A DNA stretch of 5,714 nt from positions 1 to 5,714 of the forward strand of contig JAGNNB010000219.1 in assembly GCA_017990865.1 (NCBI GenBank), written 5' to 3'. The translations under genes were made by a program, and so were the position numbers. Positions 1-5,714 of this stretch are shown here, one piece after another. Source of the DNA: Lysobacteraceae bacterium (lineage in GTDB: Bacteria; Pseudomonadota; Gammaproteobacteria; Xanthomonadales; Xanthomonadaceae). Position 1 is the stretch's first letter. The number at the start of each line of letters is the position of its first letter. The notes under the pieces were generated by a model. It searched no databases, had not been told where the DNA came from, and worked only from the letters and a program-made list of their open reading frames with translations.

Positions 1-1167
1 GGCCTGGATCGCGTCGATCAACGCAACCTGCCGCTCAACAACGCCTACACCTACACCACCACCGCCAGCGGCGTGCACGCCTACATCATCGACACCGGCA
101 TGCTCACCACGCATAGCCAGTTCGGCGGGCGCATCGGCAACGGATACGATGCGGTCGGCGGCGGCGTGACCGACTGCAACGGCCACGGCACGCACGTCGC
201 CGGCACCGTGGGCGGCGCCACCTGGGGCGTGACCAAGGGCACGACGCTGCATCCGGTGCGCGTGCTGGATTGCGGCGGCTCCGGCACGTGGTCAGGCGTG
301 ATCGCGGGCATCGATTGGGTGCGCGTCAATCACGTCAAACCCGCGGTCGCCAACATGAGTTTGGGCGGCGGCGCCAACGCTTCGGTCGATGCCGCGACCG
401 ACAATCTGATCGCCGCCGGCGTCACCGTCGTCGTCGCCGCCGGCAACGATTACGGCGGCGATGCGTGCGCGAAGTCGCCGGCCCGCGTCGCGGCCGCGAT
501 CACCGTCGGTTCGACCGAGAGCAACGACGCGCGCTCCGGTTTCTCGAACATCGGGTCATGTCTGGATCTGTATGCGCCGGGCGGCAGCATCACCTCGGCG
601 TGGCATACCGGCACCACCGCGAGCAACACCATCAGCGGCACCTCGATGGCGTCGCCGCATGTGGCCGGTGCCGCCGCGCTGTATCTGGCCGACAACCCGA
701 ACGCTTCGCCCGCCACCGTACGCAATGCGCTGGTCGCCAACGCCACGCCCAACAAAGTGACGAACGCCGGTGCCGGTTCGCCGAATCTGCTGCTGTACAC
801 GATCAACAGCGCACCACCGCAACCGGGCTGCGGCGTACTCGCCAGCGGCGCATCGCTGCCGACGGGCGGCTCGAAGACCTCTTGCGACGGTCGCTTCACC
901 TTCGTGATCCAGGGCGACGGCAATCTGGTGCTGTATCAAGCCGGCGTCGGCGCGATCTGGGCCAATTACGTCTTCGGCACCGGGCACACCCTGCACATGC
1001 AGGGCGACGGCAATCTGGTGGTCTACAACAACGTTAGCCAAGCGCGCTGGCACACCAGCACTTGGGGCCAGCCCGGCGCGTGGCTCGCGGTGCAGAACGA
1101 CGGCAACGTCGTCGTCTACAGCGCCAGCGGACAGGCGCTGTGGAACACCGGCACTTGGGGGCGTTGA
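1..1167 (+). CDS. Secreted S8 subtilisin-like serine protease (aqualysin/proteinase K type) with C-terminal B-lectin domain, 5' partial
   Basis: Extracellular endopeptidase; the frame is open from base 1, so the start, signal peptide and propeptide lie upstream and 388 residues are visible. Numbering from base 1, the catalytic triad is Asp31 (YIIDTG), His62 (NGHGTHVAG) and Ser215 (SGTSMASPH), with oxyanion Asn149 (AAGND). Cysteines 59/91 and 156/187 have the spacing of the two disulfides of aqualysin I, and the triad aligns with its D39/H70/S222, so the window begins near mature residue 9. The protease fold ends near residue 270. A short Pro-rich linker and a bulb-type lectin domain (about 277-388) follow, with three QxDxNxVxY motifs. 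Usual relatives end in a processed propeptide or PPC/P domain; a mannose-binding lectin tail is less common and could anchor the enzyme on glycans (inference). The stop at 1165-1167 precedes a strong terminator. Confidence 0.96.
   Translation, partial: GLDRVDQRNLPLNNAYTYTTTASGVHAYIIDTGMLTTHSQFGGRIGNGYDAVGGGVTDCNGHGTHVAGTVGGATWGVTKGTTLHPVRVLDCGGSGTWSGVIAGIDWVRVNHVKPAVANMSLGGGANASVDAATDNLIAAGVTVVVAAGNDYGGDACAKSPARVAAAITVGSTESNDARSGFSNIGSCLDLYAPGGSITSAWHTGTTASNTISGTSMASPHVAGAAALYLADNPNASPATVRNALVANATPNKVTNAGAGSPNLLLYTINSAPPQPGCGVLASGASLPTGGSKTSCDGRFTFVIQGDGNLVLYQAGVGAIWANYVFGTGHTLHMQGDGNLVVYNNVSQARWHTSTWGQPGAWLAVQNDGNVVVYSASGQALWNTGTWGR
910..1119 (+). repeat. Three B-lectin sugar-binding repeats in the protease C-terminus
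   Basis: Three copies of the mannose-binding motif QxDxNxVxY are encoded at 910-936 (QGDGNLVLY), 1000-1026 (QGDGNLVVY) and 1093-1119 (QNDGNVVVY), at steps of 90 and 93 bases. Every consensus residue is intact in all three, so each site could bind sugar. The first two copies are identical over 21 bases (910-930 and 1000-1020), while the third has diverged. This is the three-fold beta-prism layout of monocot-type lectins and bacterial LlpA-like proteins. Confidence 0.93.
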
Positions 1168-1210
1168 TTCCGTCGCGATCGATTCGATTCTTCGCACAGG
1201 CAACCGCCCG

Positions 1211-1239
1211 CGACGCCCCGCTTCGGCGGGGCGTCGTTT
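1211..1239 (+). terminator. Rho-independent terminator of the protease gene
   Basis: A perfect 11-bp stem pairs 1211-1221 with 1226-1236. Its TTCG loop (1222-1225) is closed by a C-G pair, the extra-stable UUCG tetraloop. A short TTT follows on the + strand. It starts 43 bases after the protease stop, in the gap between the two convergent genes. The other side of the hairpin lacks a T-run in the - direction, so it mainly serves the + strand. It may still block read-through from the opposing glycosidase gene. Confidence 0.85.
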
Positions 1240-1278
1240 GCCTGCGGCATGCGCCGCGATCGGCAGCGGGCTCGACGG

Positions 1279-3345
1279 TTACAGCGGCGTCATCGAGAAC
1301 TGCTGCTGGGCGAAGCCGTTGCATGCCCATTGCTGCACGTTGGTGCCGTCGGCGGTGCTGGCGCCCGTGATATCCAAGCATTGGCCCGGGGCGTGGTTGG
1401 GCCGCAACGCCCACCAGATGCCGTCGGTCGTCGACGGCAGCCACGTCTGATTCGGACCACGCCAGTCGCCCCACTGCACGACGTTGCCGCCGCTCGCGGT
1501 CGATAGTCCCGCCACTTCCAGCGCCATGCCGCTGTGCTTGTTGACGAACGAGAACCCGCCGGTGCCGCCGCGCGATTGCGCCCACCACAGTTGGTTCGGA
1601 TTGCCGTACCACGTCCATTGAATGACGTTGCCGCCGTTCGCCGTGCTCCAACCGCCGACTTCCACCGAGCGCGTCGGTGCGATCCGTGGACGGATGCCGT
1701 ACCACCCACTGAGGTTAGGATTCAATGCCAGCGACGAGAAATCGACGTGGGTGTTGTCCGTGGCGACGCCGAACGTTCCGCCCGGCATATCCACCGTGCG
1801 CGTTTGCTTCAGCATGTCGTCGTAGTACAGCTTGAACGTGCTGCCGCGTTTTTCGATCCGCAGCGCATGCCAGACATTGTGATTCCAACCCGCCGGCATC
1901 GCGGTATTCACCCAGCCCTTGTCGACGCCGTTGACCACCGCCCACGACACCAGCAGGTTGTTGCGCGCATCGACGCCGAAGAAGAACGCGCTGATCACGT
2001 TGCCGGCCGCGTCTTTGGCGATGCTGGAGACCAGACCGTATTTCGGATACGGCGACACCGCCAGCGAGCCCCAATTGAAATGCTTGGCGGCGCCTTCGTA
2101 CACATAATCCGGAGGCGAAACCGCGCTTCGTGTCGCTTGGATCTGCCAGCCGGCGTATCCGGCGCTATCGTTCCACAGCAGTTCGCTGTTCCAGATGCCC
2201 CATGGCGAGGTGCCGTGCTGCTGCCATCCGCTGCCGATCGCGGTGCGATTGAAATCGTCGCGGTACAAGGGGTGCGCGGGTTTGTTGAAGCCATTTTCCG
2301 GCGGGTCGGCGCGCAATTGACCATCGCTGGCGACCCAGGCTTCGCTCATACCCAGCCAACGCTGCATGATCGGTTGACCCGCCCCGCCGGTGCCCGCTTT
2401 GCGCTCGTGATACGCGTTGTAGACCGTCACCAGATCGGGGCCGGTCACGATGGTGTTGTGCGCGGAGCCGACCCAACCGCCGACCGTATCCAACGTCAAC
2501 ACGCGATTGGCTTGCGGCGCGAGCGTCGCCAGCGACGTCCCTTTGCACACATGCACCTGATAGTCGTCGCGGATCAGATCGTTGCCCGAATACGACAGGT
2601 AATACGTGCCGTTGCGCTTCCACACCATCGGCGCTTCGGTCCAATTGCCGACGATGTTGATCACGCAGCTCGTGAGTTGGCGTTCGATCTGCGCGGTGTC
2701 GACGGTGATGCCGGTGGGGGCGATGTTCACCGCCCGATAGCGGATGCCACCGGGCGAGGCCCAGAAGAAATACACTTTGCCGTCGTCGTCTTGGAAGAGA
2801 TGGCCGTCGATGCTGTTGGGCAGGTTGTCGGCGATGCGCAGGAACGGCCCGGTCGGGCTATCGCTCTTCAACGCGAAATGTTGTTGCCCGGTGGCCGGCG
2901 TATCGCCCGCGACGATCATGTAGAACGCGCCGTTGAAATACAGCACATCGGGCGCCCAATTCAGCCAGCCGTTGGCGTAATCGGCGGCCACGCCTCTGTA
3001 CGTCCAATTCGTCAGATCGGTGGATTCCCACACCAGAACGCGATCCGAATTCGCGCCGCCGTAATAGTTGTTGTTGCTGGAGTACAGATAGTACTTGCCG
3101 CGGAACTTGATGATTTCCGGGTCGCCGATCCCGCCGGCGTCCATATTCGGAACGTAGATGGGGTTCGCCATGGGCGTCGGCGCAGCGGCGAACGCTTGTG
3201 CGATCGACCCCCACAGGCCGAGCAACGCGATCGCGCCGAAACGCCGCGGGTTTCGGCTTCGGATTGGGTTTCGGAGTTTGGCTTCGGTTCGGTTCGCCAC
3301 CGCATCGCGGTTTCGAGTCTGCTCGTGACGATGTTCGATGCGCAT
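1279..3345 (-). CDS. Secreted family 43 glycoside hydrolase with C-terminal ricin-type beta-trefoil (CBM13-like)
   Basis: Probable exported arabinofuranosidase, xylosidase or galactanase-type enzyme acting on plant or other polysaccharide side chains; GH43 specificity cannot be read from sequence. The start at 3345 is chosen for its strong AGGAGA site five bases upstream and gives 688 residues. A long basic n-region (1-35) precedes a hydrophobic segment (about 36-52) with likely cleavage near AFA-AA. The GH43 five-blade propeller spans about 60-350: catalytic base Asp75 (IGDPE), pKa-modulating Asp133 (APDV) and acid Glu237 (TEAPM) are all present, as is His296 (SAHN). Residues about 360-542 look like a concanavalin-type beta-sandwich (DDFNR, many aromatics); that assignment is tentative. 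Residues 548-688 form three ricin-type repeats with QLW (585-587), QTW (633-635) and a degenerate QQF (681-683). It converges on the protease gene and lies divergent to the sigma gene. Confidence 0.95.
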   Translation of the reverse strand: MRIEHRHEQTRNRDAVANRTEAKLRNPIRSRNPRRFGAIALLGLWGSIAQAFAAAPTPMANPIYVPNMDAGGIGDPEIIKFRGKYYLYSSNNNYYGGANSDRVLVWESTDLTNWTYRGVAADYANGWLNWAPDVLYFNGAFYMIVAGDTPATGQQHFALKSDSPTGPFLRIADNLPNSIDGHLFQDDDGKVYFFWASPGGIRYRAVNIAPTGITVDTAQIERQLTSCVINIVGNWTEAPMVWKRNGTYYLSYSGNDLIRDDYQVHVCKGTSLATLAPQANRVLTLDTVGGWVGSAHNTIVTGPDLVTVYNAYHERKAGTGGAGQPIMQRWLGMSEAWVASDGQLRADPPENGFNKPAHPLYRDDFNRTAIGSGWQQHGTSPWGIWNSELLWNDSAGYAGWQIQATRSAVSPPDYVYEGAAKHFNWGSLAVSPYPKYGLVSSIAKDAAGNVISAFFFGVDARNNLLVSWAVVNGVDKGWVNTAMPAGWNHNVWHALRIEKRGSTFKLYYDDMLKQTRTVDMPGGTFGVATDNTHVDFSSLALNPNLSGWYGIRPRIAPTRSVEVGGWSTANGGNVIQWTWYGNPNQLWWAQSRGGTGGFSFVNKHSGMALEVAGLSTASGGNVVQWGDWRGPNQTWLPSTTDGIWWALRPNHAPGQCLDITGASTADGTNVQQWACNGFAQQQFSMTPL
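3248..3297 (-). repeat. Low-complexity TTCGG repeat inside the signal-peptide n-region
   Basis: Within 45 bases the + strand carries five exact TTCGG copies (starting at 3252, 3258, 3270, 3283 and 3288) plus a sixth TTCG, with similar TTTGG/ATTGGG units between them. On the coding strand this is a CCGAA-rich stretch covering residues about 17-33 of the glycosidase, just before the hydrophobic core of the signal peptide. The irregular spacing suggests a degenerate slippage repeat. Confidence 0.7.
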
Positions 3346-3350
3346 CTGCT

Positions 3351-3356
3351 TCTCCT
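3351..3356 (-). promoter_or_regulatory. Ribosome binding site deciding the glycosidase start
   Basis: The - strand reads AGGAGA here, five bases before the ATG at 3345-3343. This strong site favours that start over the in-frame ATG 71 codons further upstream (3558), whose product would carry an Arg-rich, unrelated extension in front of the signal peptide. Confidence 0.85.
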
Positions 3357-3471
3357 GTCGTTGTGTGATGTCGGCGGTGCATCGGCGCGGAACCCGCTCC
3401 CGGCCCGAGGCCCTCTGGACGGTTATCGAAGTCGCCGGCCGCGACGGAAACAGGACATGAGCGATGTTCGT

Positions 3472-3493
3472 TTTTGTGTTATCGGTCACAAAA
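3472..3493. promoter_or_regulatory. Candidate CRP/Clp-type operator
   Basis: A perfect 7-bp inverted repeat, TTTTGTG and CACAAAA, is separated by 8 bases. Read as a CRP site, the core is TGTGT-N6-TCACA (3475-3490), one mismatch from the TGTGA-N6-TCACA consensus. In Xanthomonas and Lysobacter the CRP homologue Clp recognises the same consensus and activates extracellular hydrolase genes. The site is centred about 137 bases upstream of the glycosidase ATG. On the - strand a weak -10-like GATAAC (3427-3422) would place the centre near -67. Activation of the glycosidase is the simplest reading; an effect on the rightward sigma gene is possible. Confidence 0.5.
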
Positions 3494-3582
3494 TCTGATC
3501 GGCGCGGCCTCGAAACACCCCGTTTCCCGCAAATCGACGCTCTGGATCGCAGACGCATCGCTCGATAGGCCTACCCTTCCGT

Positions 3583-3604
3583 CGACAGCGCTGTCATGCT
3601 GTCG
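3583..3604. promoter_or_regulatory. Cluster of three GCTGTC half-sites (palindrome)
   Basis: GACAGC (3584-3589) is followed directly by GCTGTC (3590-3595), forming a perfect 12-bp palindrome. A second GCTGTC follows at 3598-3603. The first and third copies, with their flanking bases, also form a 7-bp inverted repeat (3583-3589 with 3598-3604). This is either a regulator-binding site or an RNA stem. I do not recognise the cognate regulator. Confidence 0.35.
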
Positions 3605-3735
3605 AGGACGGATGCGCGAGACCCCGCCGCAGGATGCATACCTCCATAATCCTTCGGCGATATCCTCGATTTCGCGACATGAACATCCGCGGGAGCCATC
3701 GATGTCCCGACAACGGCTTTACAGCACGACACGCG

Positions 3736-3758
3736 GGTTCGGCGCGCGGCGCCGAGTC
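3736..3758 (+). other. GC-rich hairpin in the sigma-factor leader
   Basis: CGGCGC (3740-3745) pairs with GCGCCG (3749-3754) around a GCG loop, and the stem extends outward through one A-U, two G-U and one G-C pair. It ends about 37 bases before the sigma-factor ATG. No T-run follows, so it is not a terminator. It may be a leader structure, or simply a chance stem in GC-rich sequence. Confidence 0.3.
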
Positions 3759-3779
3759 TCCGTCGGTCGCGTTGCGCTC

Positions 3780-3785
3780 GAAGAG
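3780..3785 (+). promoter_or_regulatory. Ribosome binding site for the sigma factor start
   Basis: GAAGAG lies ten bases before the ATG at 3796. The two upstream in-frame ATGs (3634 and 3679) have no purine-rich site at a useful distance, which is the main reason to prefer 3796. The site itself is only moderate. Confidence 0.55.
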
Positions 3786-3795
3786 TGATGCCGAC

Positions 3796-4407
3796 ATGTC
3801 GCTCGATATCGTCAACGACGTCCCGTTGGAGTCGCCGCTCTCGGTCACCACGCTGCTCGAACGCGTGCGTCACGGCGATTCGCAAGCATGGAACAAACTG
3901 TATGCCTCGCTTTACGGCGACCTCTACCGGATCGCCCGCGCGCAACTGCGCAGCACCTCCGGGCATACGCTGACCCCGACATCGCTGATCAACGAAACGT
4001 GGCTGCGGTTAGCGCGCAAACGCGATGTCTTGGCCACCGACAAGCAGCAATTGGTCGGATTGGTGGTCAGCGCGATGCGCAAAGCCATCCTCGACGAAAT
4101 CCGCCGCAGGCGCGCCGACAAACGCGGCGGCGGCGCGTGCGCGGTCGCACTGGACATCGAAGGGATGGCGCCGGCGGATTCGCGGGAGACGATCGATATG
4201 CTGGCGCTGGACGCATCGATCGAAGCCTTGCGCGTCCACCAACCGCGGTTGGCGCAAGTGGTGGAATGGCGCTATTTCGGCGGCATGTCCGAAAGCGAAA
4301 TCGCATCCGTACTCGGCCTGCATGAACGCACCGTACGCCGCGACTGGCAAGCGGCGCGTTTGTTTCTCGCGCAGCGCCTGCGAGGCCGTGTCGGCGATGA
4401 ACGCTGA
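3796..4407 (+). CDS. ECF-type RNA polymerase sigma factor (ECF43-like, kinase-linked)
   Basis: Alternative sigma factor that directs RNA polymerase to a dedicated promoter set. It is 203 residues from the ATG at 3796, preceded at ten bases by GAAGAG. The frame stays open upstream to 3634, but that stretch is not family-like. Region 2 spans about 18-110, with LYRIARAQL and SLINETWLRLA; region 4 spans about 140-195, with a helix-turn-helix (SESEIASVLGLHERTVRRDW). The length matches the usual 180-200 of the 'ECF-type sigma' group (PF07638-like). Aligned to the canonical AEDLVQETF of region 2.2, this protein reads PTSLINETW, so the acidic pair is replaced by Thr62-Ser63 and further Thr lie at 54, 58 and 60. 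No C-terminal sensory extension or adjacent anti-sigma gene is seen. It overlaps the downstream kinase by 11 bases, implying one operon and translational coupling. Confidence 0.95.
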   Translation: MSLDIVNDVPLESPLSVTTLLERVRHGDSQAWNKLYASLYGDLYRIARAQLRSTSGHTLTPTSLINETWLRLARKRDVLATDKQQLVGLVVSAMRKAILDEIRRRRADKRGGGACAVALDIEGMAPADSRETIDMLALDASIEALRVHQPRLAQVVEWRYFGGMSESEIASVLGLHERTVRRDWQAARLFLAQRLRGRVGDER

Positions 4408-5714
4408 AGAATCCATCGCCGTCGCGCATCTGTGCCGTCATCTGGCGCTGCCGCGCCGGTTGCGTCCGCTGCATTTGGCGTGGCTGCGTCGGCGCGATCG
4501 CGCGGGCGCGTCGGCGCTCGAAGGGATGCTGGCGCTGGCCGACGCGCCGGAGATCGCGCGATTGGACACGCTCGCGCACGCGACGCTGCTCGCGACCGCA
4601 CCACGTCGCGACGATCGCGCGGAATTCAGCGTCGGCGACCGCTTGGGCGCTTGGCGCATCGACTCGCTGCTCGGCGTCGGCGGCATGGGCCATGTGTTTC
4701 GCGCGTATCGCGACGACGGCGCCTATCTGCAGCAGGTCGCGATCAAACGCATGCGCGCCGGGGTAGCGTCGAAGACGTCGACCGAATCGTTTCTGCGCGA
4801 ACGCGAAATTCTGGCACGCCTGAACCACCCGGGCATCAGCCGATTGATCGATGGCGGCGTGGACGCCGAAGGCCGACCGTGGTTGGCGATGGAGCTGATC
4901 GACGGCGAGCGGATCGATACATGGTGCGATCGCCGCAGACGCACGCCCCGCGAGCGCACGCAGTTGTTTCTGCAGGTTTGCGATGCGGTGCAGTACGCGC
5001 ATCGGCATGGCGTGCTGCACGGGGACATCAAACCGGAAAACATCCTCGTCGATGACGAGGGGCGATCGAAACTGGTGGATTTCGGCGTGGCCGCGCTGCT
5101 GGAGGATGCGGACAGCGATGCGTTTTGCGTCGGTCTCACCGAGGCGTACGCGGCGCCGGAACGGCTCGCGCACGATGCGAAGGGCTTCGCCAGCGACATC
5201 TATGCGCTCGGCGCGGTGCTGTGCCGCCTGCTCGTCGGCGCATCGCCGCCGCAAAGCCCGGTCTCGGCCTTGTGCGCGCTGCTCGATGCCGAAGAGGCCA
5301 CGGCATTCCGCCCGGATACGCTGATCGAACGTATCGACGCAGCCACCCTGGACGCGCGCGGCCTGCCGCATCGACGCGCGCTGACGGCGTTGCTGGACGG
5401 CGATCTCGGCGCGATCCTCGGCAAATGCCTGCGCGCGCGTCCGGAAGAGCGTTACGACAGCGCCGCGGCGCTCGCGGAGGATCTGCGTTGTTGGTTGGCC
5501 TCGCGGCCGGTCGCCGCGGTCGGCGGCCGTTCCGGCTATCGCTTGCGCAAAGCGCTGTCGCGGCATCGATTCGCCGTCGCCACGGCAGCGGTCGTCTGCG
5601 CGGCGTTCGCGCTCGGCGTGGGCTATTCGCGATTCGCGGCCGGCGCCGCCGAAGCGCGTTTGGCGGAATTGCAGGTTATGCTCGAAGATTCGCTGGGGCC
5701 GCCGACCGCGATCG
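4397..5714 (+). CDS. Transmembrane Ser/Thr protein kinase (PknB/Hanks type), 3' partial
   Basis: Likely the cytoplasmic-facing kinase partner of the sigma factor; 439 codons are visible and the frame is open at the window end. The ATG at 4397 overlaps the sigma stop by 11 bases, with CGAGG upstream at 4381-4385. Residues 1-85 are Arg/Ala/Leu-rich and unassigned. The kinase domain (about 88-375) has the Gly loop GVGGMG (93-98), Lys117 (AIK), helix-C Glu135, catalytic Asp210 in HGDIKPEN with Asn215, DFG Asp228, APE Glu255, Asp267 (SDIYALG) and Arg352 (RPEERY). The HRD arginine is glycine (HGD). A basic stretch leads to one hydrophobic segment (about 392-411, FAVATAAVVCAAF), then an Ala/Glu-rich helix. 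Relatives with this layout usually continue into periplasmic TPR or other sensor domains, which would lie beyond the window. Catalysis looks intact. Confidence 0.95.
   Translation, partial: MNAEESIAVAHLCRHLALPRRLRPLHLAWLRRRDRAGASALEGMLALADAPEIARLDTLAHATLLATAPRRDDRAEFSVGDRLGAWRIDSLLGVGGMGHVFRAYRDDGAYLQQVAIKRMRAGVASKTSTESFLREREILARLNHPGISRLIDGGVDAEGRPWLAMELIDGERIDTWCDRRRRTPRERTQLFLQVCDAVQYAHRHGVLHGDIKPENILVDDEGRSKLVDFGVAALLEDADSDAFCVGLTEAYAAPERLAHDAKGFASDIYALGAVLCRLLVGASPPQSPVSALCALLDAEEATAFRPDTLIERIDAATLDARGLPHRRALTALLDGDLGAILGKCLRARPEERYDSAAALAEDLRCWLASRPVAAVGGRSGYRLRKALSRHRFAVATAAVVCAAFALGVGYSRFAAGAAEARLAELQVMLEDSLGPPTAI

Larger units (their letters stand above)
3346..3795. other. Non-coding divergent intergenic region between glycosidase and sigma factor genes
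   Basis: No convincing gene is seen in these 450 bases. The short open frames here lack family resemblance and good ribosome sites. The region must hold the promoter of the glycosidase (leftward) and probably that of the sigma-kinase pair (rightward). An AT-rich patch around 3465-3495 contains the CRP/Clp-like site. A half-site cluster lies at 3583-3604, a CATAAT hexamer (one mismatch from the -10 consensus) at 3645-3650 on the + strand, and a GC-rich hairpin at 3736-3758. No clear -35 partner is visible for the CATAAT. Confidence 0.75.

Noticed and set aside
270..1037. Arg-rich + strand frame inside the protease gene
   Set aside because: It is an out-of-frame reading of the protease; the protein is almost entirely Arg/Gly/His and has no fold signature.
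1244..1257. Short GCGGC/GCCGC hairpin as terminator of the glycosidase gene
   Set aside because: It has only five pairs, no T-run on the - strand, and is typical of chance stems in GC-rich sequence.
1534..3498. Long + strand open frame (654 codons) opposite the glycosidase
   Set aside because: It lies antisense to a clearly homologous GH43 gene, is His/Arg/Val-rich with no domain signature, and is the expected mirror frame in GC-rich DNA.
3346..3558. N-terminal extension of the glycosidase to the ATG at 3558
   Set aside because: It would put 71 Arg/Ser/Thr-rich residues before the signal peptide and bury the strong ribosome site and CRP-like operator inside the coding region.
3634..3795. 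54-codon in-frame N-terminal extension of the sigma factor
   Set aside because: The residues resemble no sigma factor region, the upstream ATGs lack ribosome sites, and the 3796 start gives the usual family length. A longer isoform cannot be fully excluded.
4067..5566. Long - strand open frame (499 codons) opposite the sigma and kinase genes
   Set aside because: It is Arg/Ala/Gln-rich with no recognisable motif and antisense to two well-supported genes.
1..5714. CRISPR arrays, tRNA/rRNA genes, insertion sequences, attachment sites
   Set aside because: I saw no regularly spaced repeats, no tRNA-like cloverleaf, no transposase or integrase coding, and no terminal inverted repeats with target duplication.

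Overview
The window is GC-rich, densely coding bacterial DNA that fits a gammaproteobacterium of the Lysobacter/Xanthomonas group (Lysobacterales). This is an inference from three things: secreted hydrolases with attached lectin modules, an aqualysin/proteinase K-type protease, and an ECF sigma factor paired with a transmembrane Ser/Thr kinase. No rRNA, tRNA or other taxonomic marker is present, so the genus is open.

Left half: two secreted enzymes converge tail to tail. The + strand gene (1-1167, 5' end outside the window) is the mature part of a subtilisin-like S8 protease. It has a complete catalytic triad and aqualysin-type cysteines, followed by a C-terminal bulb-type (B-) lectin domain with three intact mannose-binding motifs. 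A strong UUCG-capped hairpin (1211-1239) terminates it. The - strand gene (3345 to 1279) encodes a 688-residue exported family 43 glycoside hydrolase with a middle beta-sandwich-like region and a C-terminal ricin-type beta-trefoil (CBM13-like). The two genes are built alike: each is a secreted hydrolase carrying a carbohydrate-binding C-terminus.

Middle: a 450-base non-coding region (3346-3795) separates the divergently transcribed hydrolase and sigma-factor genes. It holds a near-consensus CRP/Clp-type operator (3472-3493), a compact cluster of three GCTGTC half-sites (3583-3604), a possible -10 element and a GC-rich leader hairpin.

Right half: an ECF-type sigma factor gene (3796-4407) overlaps by 11 bases the start of a Ser/Thr protein kinase gene (4397 to beyond the window end). 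The kinase has all core catalytic motifs, an unusual HGD in place of HRD, and a single membrane segment near residue 400. No anti-sigma factor gene lies next to the sigma gene on either side. In the sigma factor, the acidic pair normally found in region 2.2 is replaced by Thr62-Ser63. This suggests a kinase-phosphorylated sigma factor, like the ECF43-type pairs EcfP/PknT of Vibrio parahaemolyticus and EcfK/PknS of Xanthomonas citri. This pair is the most interesting system in the window; its target genes cannot be read from the sequence.
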